Shown piece by piece: positions 6,855-13,366 of a DNA stretch of 17,993 bases (the first letter of the stretch is position 1; each line of letters starts with the position of its first letter). The notes beneath the pieces are model-generated. The model did no database searches. It saw only the letters and a program-made list of their open reading frames with translations, and was not told the origin of the DNA. The translations under genes and the position numbers were made by a program. The DNA is from Eggerthellaceae bacterium (GTDB taxonomy: Bacteria; Actinomycetota; Coriobacteriia; Coriobacteriales; Eggerthellaceae), in contig JAGCZM010000121.1 in the NCBI GenBank assembly GCA_017960005.1, forward strand, positions 1 to 17,993. Reading direction: 5' to 3'.

Positions 6855-7193
6855 TTAATCCTCGTCTGCAAAAAGATCCATCAAAGGAGTGACGGCCACT
6901 TCCGGCTGCTCCTCTTCAAACACAAACGGCTCGAATATGCTCTCGTCGCCGCAGAACAACTCGACGGTACCGGTCAGGATATCGACGTATTGGAAGCTCT
7001 GTCTGGAAGTACGTCCGCGTTTGCGGTCTATTTCCATGATGAACAATTGCGGATGAACCTGAGTAAGCGTGCCTTCGTTTTCCACGATCTTGGCACGACC
7101 CATATTGGCACGAACTCTCAAACGCTTACCCACGTAATCGTTTAAGGTTTGATGAATGCTTTCGATAATCTGTGTTTGCTTTACCAGATCCAT
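6855..7193 (-). CDS. veg: Veg family protein
   Basis: The 112-residue product begins MDLVKQTQIIESIHQTLNDY and continues GKRLRVRANMGRAK, which matches the Veg family, small proteins that in Bacillus subtilis influence biofilm formation and sit after ksgA. The family is usually about 85 residues; here an acidic tail of some 25 residues (EEEQPEVAV...DLFADED) is added. ATG 7193 has AAAGGAAAGGG about 7 nt upstream; the longer open frame upstream overlaps the promoter and is unlikely to be coding. Molecular activity of Veg is not well defined. It follows ksgA after a 95-nt gap with its own promoter and precedes tRNA-Ala. Confidence 0.88.
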   Translation of the reverse strand: MDLVKQTQIIESIHQTLNDYVGKRLRVRANMGRAKIVENEGTLTQVHPQLFIMEIDRKRGRTSRQSFQYVDILTGTVELFCGDESIFEPFVFEEEQPEVAVTPLMDLFADED

Positions 7194-7231
7194 AACGGGA
7201 CCCTTTCCTTTGGAAAAACGAACAGAGGCGA

Positions 7232-7260
7232 ATTTTAGCATCCCGACACTCAATATGCAA
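7232..7260 (-). promoter_or_regulatory. Promoter for veg (and probably tRNA-Ala)
   Basis: On the minus strand TTGCAT (7255-7260) and TAAAAT (7232-7237) are separated by 17 bp, and TGC directly before the -10 gives an extended -10 element. It lies in the ksgA-veg gap, about 39 nt upstream of the veg start. In Bacillus subtilis the veg promoter is known for its strength; the match here fits a vegetative sigma factor. Confidence 0.6.
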
Positions 7261-7288
7261 AGAATCGGGTACTTGCACCGTGTGTGAT

Positions 7289-8233
7289 TTATCCCTTAAA
7301 GCAACATTTGAGCAAAGCTTGACCCAGCGAGATATACGTATCGAGACCGAGTGCCTCTCCCCTGATACCTGCATCGATTCCGACCTCATTAAAGATTGCG
7401 GGAAGGAGATACGAGATTTCGGAGCCGGTTTTGTCGATGCCGCCAAACGACACCTTACCCACGCCGGCAAAGTAGGTTCTGCAGGAATTGGATATGGTTT
7501 TGCGACGGGAAGCAAACGCGGCATCCGCCATGATGCTTGCCGCCCTCAACTCGTTTTGAGAAAGTTCGTTGCCATCTTTGTCGAGGCGTATTACCCTCTC
7601 GAACCGTATGACAGAGCTTTCCACATGGGGTTTGGGAAAGAAATTGTCCGGGCCCACTGCAAAGCGTCCCACGGGCCTGGCATAGAGATTTAATTTGACG
7701 GTGTAGGCGCCGTAAGTTTTGGAACCGGGAGCGGCGCTCATACGATCGGCCACTTCTTTTTGCACCATGACCGTGGCACTCTCCAAAAACCCAAACCTCT
7801 CGAAATAATCGAGCACGAGCGTTGCGGCAACCGCGTAAGGCAGGTTTGCGACAAATTTGCCGGGTAACACCGGGTTGTCTTTTTGTACGCTCAATATATC
7901 GTCTTCGGTCAGATCAAGCGCATCCTTTTGAATCAAGAAGAATCGCCTATCAAACGATTTTGCCAAGGTGTCTTCCAAAACGACGGGCAAATCTTTGTCA
8001 CGCTCGACGGCGATGATGCGACCGACATTATCGAGTAACGTCTTCGAAAGCGTGCCGATACCCGGCCCCACTTCCAATATCACGTCGTCAGATTTGAGAT
8101 CGGCAAGCTTTGCGATACGTATCAGCACCGATTCGCTGATGAGAAAGTTTTGTCCCAGAGAGTGCTTGGTATAAAGACCGTGACGCTCTAGCACCTCACG
8201 TGTCGCATTTACGCTTGCCAGGGATTTGTTCAT
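7289..8233 (-). CDS. ksgA: 16S rRNA dimethyladenosine transferase (A1518/A1519)
   Basis: KsgA (RsmA) dimethylates two adjacent adenosines at the 3' end of 16S rRNA using S-adenosylmethionine, a late step in small-subunit assembly. The 314-residue product shows the N-terminal HSLGQNFL motif (24-31), SAM motif I EVGPGIGTL (54-62), the acidic E77 after IIAV, D104, and the catalytic motif N130-L-P-Y133. It is slightly longer than the usual 260-300 residues. ATG 8233 has only a weak ribosome site (GGGCAG), but lies 18 nt after the flavoprotein stop, which suggests coupled translation. Its place after tatD and before veg is conserved in Firmicutes. Confidence 0.96.
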   Translation of the reverse strand: MNKSLASVNATREVLERHGLYTKHSLGQNFLISESVLIRIAKLADLKSDDVILEVGPGIGTLSKTLLDNVGRIIAVERDKDLPVVLEDTLAKSFDRRFFLIQKDALDLTEDDILSVQKDNPVLPGKFVANLPYAVAATLVLDYFERFGFLESATVMVQKEVADRMSAAPGSKTYGAYTVKLNLYARPVGRFAVGPDNFFPKPHVESSVIRFERVIRLDKDGNELSQNELRAASIMADAAFASRRKTISNSCRTYFAGVGKVSFGGIDKTGSEISYLLPAIFNEVGIDAGIRGEALGLDTYISLGQALLKCCFKG

Positions 8234-8251
8234 TTGTCTGCCCGATTTGGT

Positions 8252-8842
8252 TTATTTGACCGAAGCCAGATACTCGTCGACGGTAAACTCGGATGCATCC
8301 TCGACAATGGCTCCGTCCTCATCGATTTTGCCCACCCAATCCACGATACAATTGAGCTCGAATCCCGCCGAATAAAACGCATCCTGAATCTGCAAAACCA
8401 ATGCTTTGTATCCGAAAGGATCTTTACCCTCTCCGATGACGTGCAAGGTCAAAGGTCGCTTGTCGCCTTTGTATTTCTTCGCGTAATAATACGGTTGGAA
8501 ACGGTTGAGCAAACAGGTCAGCTGTGCCGGCGCCCCTCCGAAATACACCGGGGACACCACGACAATCTCATCCGCGGAATCGATGAGCTCGTATATCTGC
8601 TCCATGTCATCTTCGATCACGCAGCGATTCGATGCCTCCTCGGAGGGCTTGTTCAGCCATCCTTCGACCAGCTCTTTGCAGGAGTTGCATCCGTTGCATC
8701 CCGCGATATCCAGCGTGCTTACCGGAGCCAAAGAAACACCGTCATCGGGATAATCCTCGATGCATGCTTCGAACAATTCATTGGCAAGAGATGCGCTTCT
8801 TCCCTCTGTCCGAGGACTGCCGACGATAATCAAACGATTCAT
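8252..8842 (-). CDS. NAD(P)H-dependent FMN reductase / iron-sulfur flavoprotein-like oxidoreductase
   Basis: The 196-residue product has a flavodoxin-like fold: LIIVGSPRTEGRSASLA (FMN phosphate loop, residues 4-20) and IVVVSPVYFGGAPAQL (93-108). Between them C49-x2-C52-x2-C55, with a further C74 before VIEDDM, recalls the compact cysteine cluster of archaeal and clostridial iron-sulfur flavoproteins. The fourth cysteine is farther away than in classic members, so a 4Fe-4S cluster is likely but not certain. Such proteins transfer electrons between ferredoxin-like donors and quinones, oxygen or other acceptors in anaerobes; the substrate here is unknown. ATG 8842 overlaps the tatD stop by one base (TGATG) and follows GGGGAG. 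It sits between tatD and ksgA, where Firmicutes carry rnmV. Confidence 0.85.
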   Translation of the reverse strand: MNRLIIVGSPRTEGRSASLANELFEACIEDYPDDGVSLAPVSTLDIAGCNGCNSCKELVEGWLNKPSEEASNRCVIEDDMEQIYELIDSADEIVVVSPVYFGGAPAQLTCLLNRFQPYYYAKKYKGDKRPLTLHVIGEGKDPFGYKALVLQIQDAFYSAGFELNCIVDWVGKIDEDGAIVEDASEFTVDEYLASVK

Positions 8843-9888
8843 CAAATCTCACTCCCCTCCTGCCACGGTTTTGGATCGCGTTTATACAGGCGAAGACCGT
8901 TTTCTACCAACTTTTCGAAAAACGTGCGCTTTGCCTCGACCGTATATTTATCACGAACTTCGGCCAAACGGTTTGCGATATGCAAAACATGATGAGGATA
9001 ACATGCCATGCCGCGGGTGGGTTCCGGTGCCATAAAAGGCGCATCGGTTTCTACAAGAAGGCGATCTTCGGGCACGATTGCGGCGCTTTGCACGACGCAT
9101 TCGTTGTTTTTGAACGTAAGCGGTCCGTCGAATCCCACGTAACAATCACGCTCGATCCAGGGCTTTAAGGTATCCGGATCGAGGTTATAGCAATGAAGGA
9201 CACAGCCGGCTTTGGGCCAACCTTCCTTCTCCAGTATCTCGAAAGCAAGCTCATGGGCATCGCGCACATGCAAACAAAGCGGTAAATCCAACTCATGCGA
9301 CATCTCGATTTGACGCTTGAACATGGATATCTGGGCATCCTGCGGAGAAACGTTGTAATAAAAGTCAAGACCGCTTTCTCCGATGGCACAAGCACGCGGA
9401 TCCTTGAGACAGGCGCGGATGGTCTCTTCGAGCTGTTTGTCGAACCGAGACGCATTGTGCGGATGGCATCCCAAAATGAATCGAATCTCCGGTAAAGAGA
9501 CGTCGGAGGGATCGCGTCCGATGCTTTGCGCGAACGACGGTATGAGCAGCAATGCTTCATGCAGCCATTCGTCGTATTTGGCTATGGTCCGGGGACCCTC
9601 GTCGGACAAATCGATTACGCAGGCAAGATGTTCGACTCCCCATACGGCCGCACGGGCAAAACCGGATGCCGGATAAGGAGTCAGCTGAGGATGACAATGC
9701 GTATCAAAAAGCGGACCTGCTCCGGGCGCGACTTCGATTTCTCTGAACTTGCCGTGTTTGCGTCTTTGTCTGAACAGCGCATCGGCAAAATCGGGTTCTT
9801 CGGGAGCATCCGAGGATGCGGCGGTATAAGGGGATGTCGAAGTATCCTCTCTCGATACGACGCCTTGTTCCAAATCGGGATTATCCAT
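8842..9888 (-). CDS. tatD: TatD family metal-dependent hydrolase (DNase)
   Basis: TatD proteins are TIM-barrel metal-dependent hydrolases with DNase activity. The 348-residue product has the metal-binding H64-C-H66 in FDTHCHPQL, GCHPHNA, GESGLDFYY (bridging Glu), LHVRDA, LHCYN and the conserved Asp in ETDAPFM. About 58 extra residues at the N-terminus are polar and low in complexity, making it longer than the usual 255-265. ATG 9888 overlaps the metG stop by one base (TGATG), which indicates translational coupling; a longer open frame upstream would lie inside metG. An internal start after the extension is possible but none has a good ribosome site. metG-tatD linkage is widely conserved. Confidence 0.92.
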   Translation of the reverse strand: MDNPDLEQGVVSREDTSTSPYTAASSDAPEEPDFADALFRQRRKHGKFREIEVAPGAGPLFDTHCHPQLTPYPASGFARAAVWGVEHLACVIDLSDEGPRTIAKYDEWLHEALLLIPSFAQSIGRDPSDVSLPEIRFILGCHPHNASRFDKQLEETIRACLKDPRACAIGESGLDFYYNVSPQDAQISMFKRQIEMSHELDLPLCLHVRDAHELAFEILEKEGWPKAGCVLHCYNLDPDTLKPWIERDCYVGFDGPLTFKNNECVVQSAAIVPEDRLLVETDAPFMAPEPTRGMACYPHHVLHIANRLAEVRDKYTVEAKRTFFEKLVENGLRLYKRDPKPWQEGSEI

Positions 9889-11465
9889 CAGTCTTCTATT
9901 TCGATGAGGCTCTCGTCCAAACGCGGGAACAGCGCCTCGCCTTTCTCGACACGGTTGCCGAAGGGAAGCTGTCCCCATGCGGCTGCTTTTTCGATATCGA
10001 CGATGCCATCGATTGCGCCCAATCCGAGACGGCGGTAAACCTCGGCGGAAGTGTTGGGCATCAAAGGTGCCATAAAAAGCGCGATGATACGGATGGTCTC
10101 GAGCAGGTTATACATGACCTGTGCCAATTCTTCGCGTTTTTCGGGATCCTTTGCCATGCGGAAAGGCTCCGTCTCATCGATATAGGCATTGGCGCGATGA
10201 GCAAGCTTTTGCACGACGGATGCCGCTTGCGTGAAATCCACGCGCGCCATGGCGGCGTCGTATTCCGGATAGATGATTTCGGCAATGTCCTTGAGCGGGT
10301 TGGAAGCCGTCGGTGAAGCATTCGGAACCACACCGTCGAAGTATTTGTCGTTCATGCCCGGCACGCGGGAGACGAGGTTTCCCCAGGTGTTGGCCAAATC
10401 GGCGTTGTATACCTGGACCATGCGTTCCATGGAAATATCCCCATCCATACCGAATCGCACATCGGTCATGAAGTAGTAACGGTAGGCATCCACTCCGAAT
10501 ATCTTGATTAAATCGGCGGGACGAAGACCGTTGCCGCGCGATTTGCTCATCTTCTCGCCCTTGGTGAGCAAAAAACCGTGACCAAACACGGTATGGGTGA
10601 TGGGAAGACCGGCAGCCATCAACATGGCCGGCCATATCACACAATGAAACCTCGTGATGTCCTTGCCTACGAAGTGATACTGCATGGGCCAACGCGCCTC
10701 GAACTCGCCTGCGCGCTTGTCATCGTCGGCATAACCGATACCGGTCAGATAAGCCAGCAGCGCATCTGCCCATACGTAGCAGACATGGCCCTTGTCAAAG
10801 GGAAGAGGGATACCCCAATCGAAGGTGGAACGGCTGATGGATAAGTCCTGCAGCCCTCCTTTGACGAAGGAAACGATTTCGTTTTTGCGGCTTTCGGGCC
10901 GGATGAAATCGGGATGAGATTCGTAATAATCAAGCAGTTTGTTTTGGAATGCGCTCAGCTTGAAAAACCAGTTCTCCTCACCGGATGCACGACGCACGGG
11001 ACGCTTGCAGTCGGGGCAGACAAACTGCCCTTCCTCGTTTTTCTCCAAATCGCTTTCCGCGTAATAGGTTTCTTCGTGAACGCAATACCAACCTTCGTAT
11101 GCGCTTTTGTACAAAAAACCTTTTTTGTAAAGATCGGTCCAGAACTTCTGAACGGTCCTCGTTTGACGATCCTCGGTCGTTCTCACGAAATCCGTATAGG
11201 TGATGTTAAGCAAATCCCAGCTTTCCTTAAATGCCGGAACCATGCTGTCGCACCACTGCTGGGGAGTCATGCCGTTTTTCTCGGCGGTCTCGGCAACCTT
11301 TTGACCATGCTCGTCCAAACCGGTCACGAATGCCACGTCGTAGCCGTTCATGCGCTGATAACGCGCAACCGTGTCGGCGGCAACCGTGGTGTAAGCGGTT
11401 CCCAGATGAGGTGCCGCGTTCACATAATAAATGGGCGTGGTAAAAGAATAAGTACCCTTCGACAT
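9888..11465 (-). CDS. metG: Methionyl-tRNA synthetase
   Basis: This class I synthetase charges tRNA-Met. The 525-residue product has the HIGH-type motif P19-HLGT (20-23), the KMSKS loop at 305-309, and a zinc-knuckle region with C128 and C150-PD-C153. The first knuckle is CVHE rather than CxxC, so H130 may be the fourth ligand. The C-terminal dimerising tRNA-binding domain of longer MetRS proteins (about 650 residues) is absent. ATG 11465 has AAGGAG about 10 nt upstream. rsmI ends 29 nt before it, and the stop overlaps the tatD start. Confidence 0.97.
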   Translation of the reverse strand: MSKGTYSFTTPIYYVNAAPHLGTAYTTVAADTVARYQRMNGYDVAFVTGLDEHGQKVAETAEKNGMTPQQWCDSMVPAFKESWDLLNITYTDFVRTTEDRQTRTVQKFWTDLYKKGFLYKSAYEGWYCVHEETYYAESDLEKNEEGQFVCPDCKRPVRRASGEENWFFKLSAFQNKLLDYYESHPDFIRPESRKNEIVSFVKGGLQDLSISRSTFDWGIPLPFDKGHVCYVWADALLAYLTGIGYADDDKRAGEFEARWPMQYHFVGKDITRFHCVIWPAMLMAAGLPITHTVFGHGFLLTKGEKMSKSRGNGLRPADLIKIFGVDAYRYYFMTDVRFGMDGDISMERMVQVYNADLANTWGNLVSRVPGMNDKYFDGVVPNASPTASNPLKDIAEIIYPEYDAAMARVDFTQAASVVQKLAHRANAYIDETEPFRMAKDPEKREELAQVMYNLLETIRIIALFMAPLMPNTSAEVYRRLGLGAIDGIVDIEKAAAWGQLPFGNRVEKGEALFPRLDESLIEIED

Positions 11466-11494
11466 GTCTCTATAACTCCTTGGCCTTTGTCAAA

Positions 11495-12385
11495 CTAGGA
11501 AATTTTAGCATTAAGCACGATTTCGTAAGCAGTGTTTCGAGGAATGCCGAAGCGCTCCTTTATCCGCAAAACCGCCTCTTTGGGAGCAATTCCCGCCTTA
11601 AGCATCAAAACCGCTTCTTTGCTTGCATCCGATACGGAATCTTCCTGCTTGCCCTTGGTCTCGAGAGCGTTTGCGCAATCGATGCAAAACACCATCTCTC
11701 CTTTGATGCCTTCGTTTTCTTGGCGCGCGGACAAAAGATCGCGGATCTCGGATGCGCTTCCGATCAAGACCTCTTCATGCACTTTGGTTAGCTCTCTGCA
11801 TACCGATACACGCCTCATCGGCAAAGCCTCCGAAACGATATTCAGCGCAGACACAATCCTTTTGGGGCTCTCGTAAAAGATAAGCACCGCATCCAGTGAC
11901 GCCAAGCTCTCCAAAAGCGCCGTCGCCTCTCCCTTTTTGCGTGGGAAGAATCCCCCGAAATAAAACCTGGGGTTGGTAAAACCGGATGCGACGTATGCCG
12001 TGCATACGGCCGTGGCTCCCGGCAACACTTCGACATTTGCTCCGTGCTTTCTCGCGCAGGAAACCAAACGAAGGCCGGGATCGGATACGCCGGGCATACC
12101 GGCATCGGTGCAATACGCAACCATCCTGCCGCCGAGCACTTCATCGATGACCTGTTCGGCAAGCGTGTCCATGATGTTTTCGTCAAGACGGGCGATATGG
12201 GTTTTGATACCGAATGCAGAAAGCAACTTGGCGGTGGTACGCGTATCTTCGGCATAAACGATATCGGCTGTGCGCAGTGCCTCAAGCCCGCGCGGCGTCA
12301 TGTCTCCCAAATTGCCCAAAGGCGTGGGCACAATCATCAATTTGCCGACGGCAGACAAAGGTTTGTTTTCCGAATGCAAAGACAT
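11495..12385 (-). CDS. rsmI: 16S rRNA 2'-O-ribose C1402 methyltransferase RsmI
   Basis: RsmI methylates the ribose of C1402 in the decoding centre of 16S rRNA with SAM. The 296-residue product has the tetrapyrrole-methylase-like signatures TPLGNLGD (21-28), AEDTRTT (45-51), DAGMPGVSDPG (94-104) and PGATAVCTAYVASGF (about 122-136), and normal length. ATG 12385 follows AAAGAG at about 10 nt; M17 just before the conserved core is a less likely start. It appears to be the first gene of the rsmI-metG-tatD-flavoprotein-ksgA cluster and has a recognisable promoter upstream. Confidence 0.96.
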   Translation of the reverse strand: MSLHSENKPLSAVGKLMIVPTPLGNLGDMTPRGLEALRTADIVYAEDTRTTAKLLSAFGIKTHIARLDENIMDTLAEQVIDEVLGGRMVAYCTDAGMPGVSDPGLRLVSCARKHGANVEVLPGATAVCTAYVASGFTNPRFYFGGFFPRKKGEATALLESLASLDAVLIFYESPKRIVSALNIVSEALPMRRVSVCRELTKVHEEVLIGSASEIRDLLSARQENEGIKGEMVFCIDCANALETKGKQEDSVSDASKEAVLMLKAGIAPKEAVLRIKERFGIPRNTAYEIVLNAKIS

Positions 12386-12413
12386 GTTTTTCGCTCTTTC
12401 GATCGATTGTCAA

Positions 12414-12428
12414 ACCCCATTTTGGGGT
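12414..12428. repeat. Small hairpin in the rsmI leader
   Basis: ACCCCA-TTT-TGGGGT forms a 6-bp stem in the presumed 5' untranslated region of rsmI, between its promoter and start codon. On the minus strand it is followed by GTTTGACA, not a T-run, so it is more likely an RNA-stability or regulatory hairpin than a terminator. Confidence 0.35.
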
Positions 12429-12445
12429 ATTTATTTGTCGCGTTC

Positions 12446-12473
12446 ATTATAGTGAGTAAACACCCCGGTGAAA
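12446..12473 (-). promoter_or_regulatory. Promoter for the rsmI-metG operon
   Basis: On the minus strand a perfect -10 TATAAT (12446-12451) lies 16 bp from TTTCAC (12468-12473), a weak -35. Transcription would start near 12439, giving a leader of roughly 55 nt before the rsmI ATG. The divergent gap to nagB is the natural place for it. Confidence 0.55.
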
Positions 12474-12506
12474 TTCTCGAAAATTCGTCCCGTTTTGCCT
12501 TATGAA

Positions 12507-12533
12507 GCGCATATTTTTTTCTAGAATATGCGC
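12507..12533 (+). promoter_or_regulatory. Dyad overlapping the likely nagB promoter
   Basis: GCGCATATT (12507-12515) and AATATGCGC (12525-12533) are perfect reverse complements around TTTTTCTAG. The right half overlaps a -10-like TAGAAT (12522-12527), 41 nt before the nagB start; the -35 position is weak (TTATGA at 16 bp). A repressor dimer bound here would block the promoter, or the RNA could fold as a leader hairpin. A central TCTAGA (12520-12525) faintly recalls the core of NagR/DasR sites, but the flanks do not match that consensus. Confidence 0.4.
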
Positions 12534-12567
12534 GTAATTTCACCGCAAAGAAAGGAACCTTTGCCCC

Positions 12568-13287
12568 ATGAAGATTATCATCGCCTCATCCGAAGAAATC
12601 GCAAAATCCGCTTCTCGACAATACGTGGAGTTGCTCAAAGAAAAACCGAACGCGGTTTTGGGATTCGCAACCGGATCCACCCCGCTTCCTTTATACGCGG
12701 AGTTGGTTTCGTTATGCAAGGAAGGCAAGCTTTCGTTTAAGGATGTCACCACGTTTAATCTGGATGAGTATGTCGGTCTCGAACCCACTCACGACCAAAG
12801 CTATCGCTATTTCATGAACACGAATCTCTTCGATTTGGTCGATGTCGACAAATCGCGCACCCACGTGCCCTCCGGCATCGATACCTCCGATGAGGCGCTT
12901 GCTCAATACGACAAAGACATCGCGCTTGCCGGCGGACTCGACATGCAGCTGCTCGGCATCGGATGCAACGGTCATATCGGGTTCAACGAGCCGGGAACTC
13001 CTTTGGAGAGTCTGACCCATGTGGTCGAACTCACCCAAAACACCCGCGAGGTGAACTCCCGCCTGTTCAACGACATCGGCGAAGTGCCGACACATGCCGC
13101 CACCATGGGCATCAAGACCGTGATGAACGCACGCAAGATTATTTTGATCGCCACGGGCGCATCCAAGGCACAGGCGATGTTTGACACCATCAAAGGTCCC
13201 GTCTCTTCCGCCTGTCCCGCCAGCGTTTTGCAACTTCACCCCGACGTGACGGTATACATGGACAAAGACGCAGCGGCATTGCTGTAA
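12568..13287 (+). CDS. nagB: Glucosamine-6-phosphate deaminase/isomerase
   Basis: NagB interconverts glucosamine-6-phosphate with fructose-6-phosphate plus ammonia. The 239-residue product, normal for the short NagB form, has GFATGSTP (32-39, phosphate loop), FNLDEYVGL with D66 (ring-opening base region), and the signature LGIGCNGHIGFNEPG (129-143) with His136 and Glu141. The position equivalent to Asp141 of the Escherichia coli enzyme is Asn134. ATG 12568 follows AAAGGA. It is the first gene of a plus-strand amino-sugar set with glmM and a GlmU-type acetyltransferase, so it may work in either the catabolic or, if glmS is missing, the biosynthetic direction. Confidence 0.96.
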   Translation: MKIIIASSEEIAKSASRQYVELLKEKPNAVLGFATGSTPLPLYAELVSLCKEGKLSFKDVTTFNLDEYVGLEPTHDQSYRYFMNTNLFDLVDVDKSRTHVPSGIDTSDEALAQYDKDIALAGGLDMQLLGIGCNGHIGFNEPGTPLESLTHVVELTQNTREVNSRLFNDIGEVPTHAATMGIKTVMNARKIILIATGASKAQAMFDTIKGPVSSACPASVLQLHPDVTVYMDKDAAALL

Positions 13288-13320
13288 AATTTCGAGGTGA
13301 ACAAAGCACGCATATTATTC

Positions 13321-13346
13321 GGGGCTGCTTTGTCGTAGCCCCTTTT
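13321..13346 (+). terminator. Hairpin between nagB and glmM, terminator or attenuator
   Basis: GGGGCT (13321-13326) and AGCCCC (13337-13342) form a 6-bp GC stem followed by TTTT. It starts 33 nt after the nagB stop and ends only 20 nt before the glmM start, leaving no room for a promoter behind it. Its loop can also pair with an upstream segment: ACAAAGCA (13301-13308) is the exact reverse complement of TGCTTTGT (13326-13333). A -10-like TATTAT at 13313-13318 offers an alternative: the hairpin could be at the 5' end of a separate glmM transcript. Confidence 0.55.
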
Positions 13347-13366
13347 GATTTCACGAAAGGCATCAT

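Noticed and set aside
6593..6871. A 92-codon minus-strand frame containing GDVAQLGEHRVRNAGVAGSSPV
   Set aside because: This peptide is the well-known false translation of a tRNA gene; the DNA is tRNA-Ala.
12394..12412. A TTGACA hexamer on the minus strand near rsmI as a -35 box
   Set aside because: The -10 position 17 bp downstream would fall on the rsmI start codon region and reads AAAACA; the TATAAT farther upstream is a better promoter.
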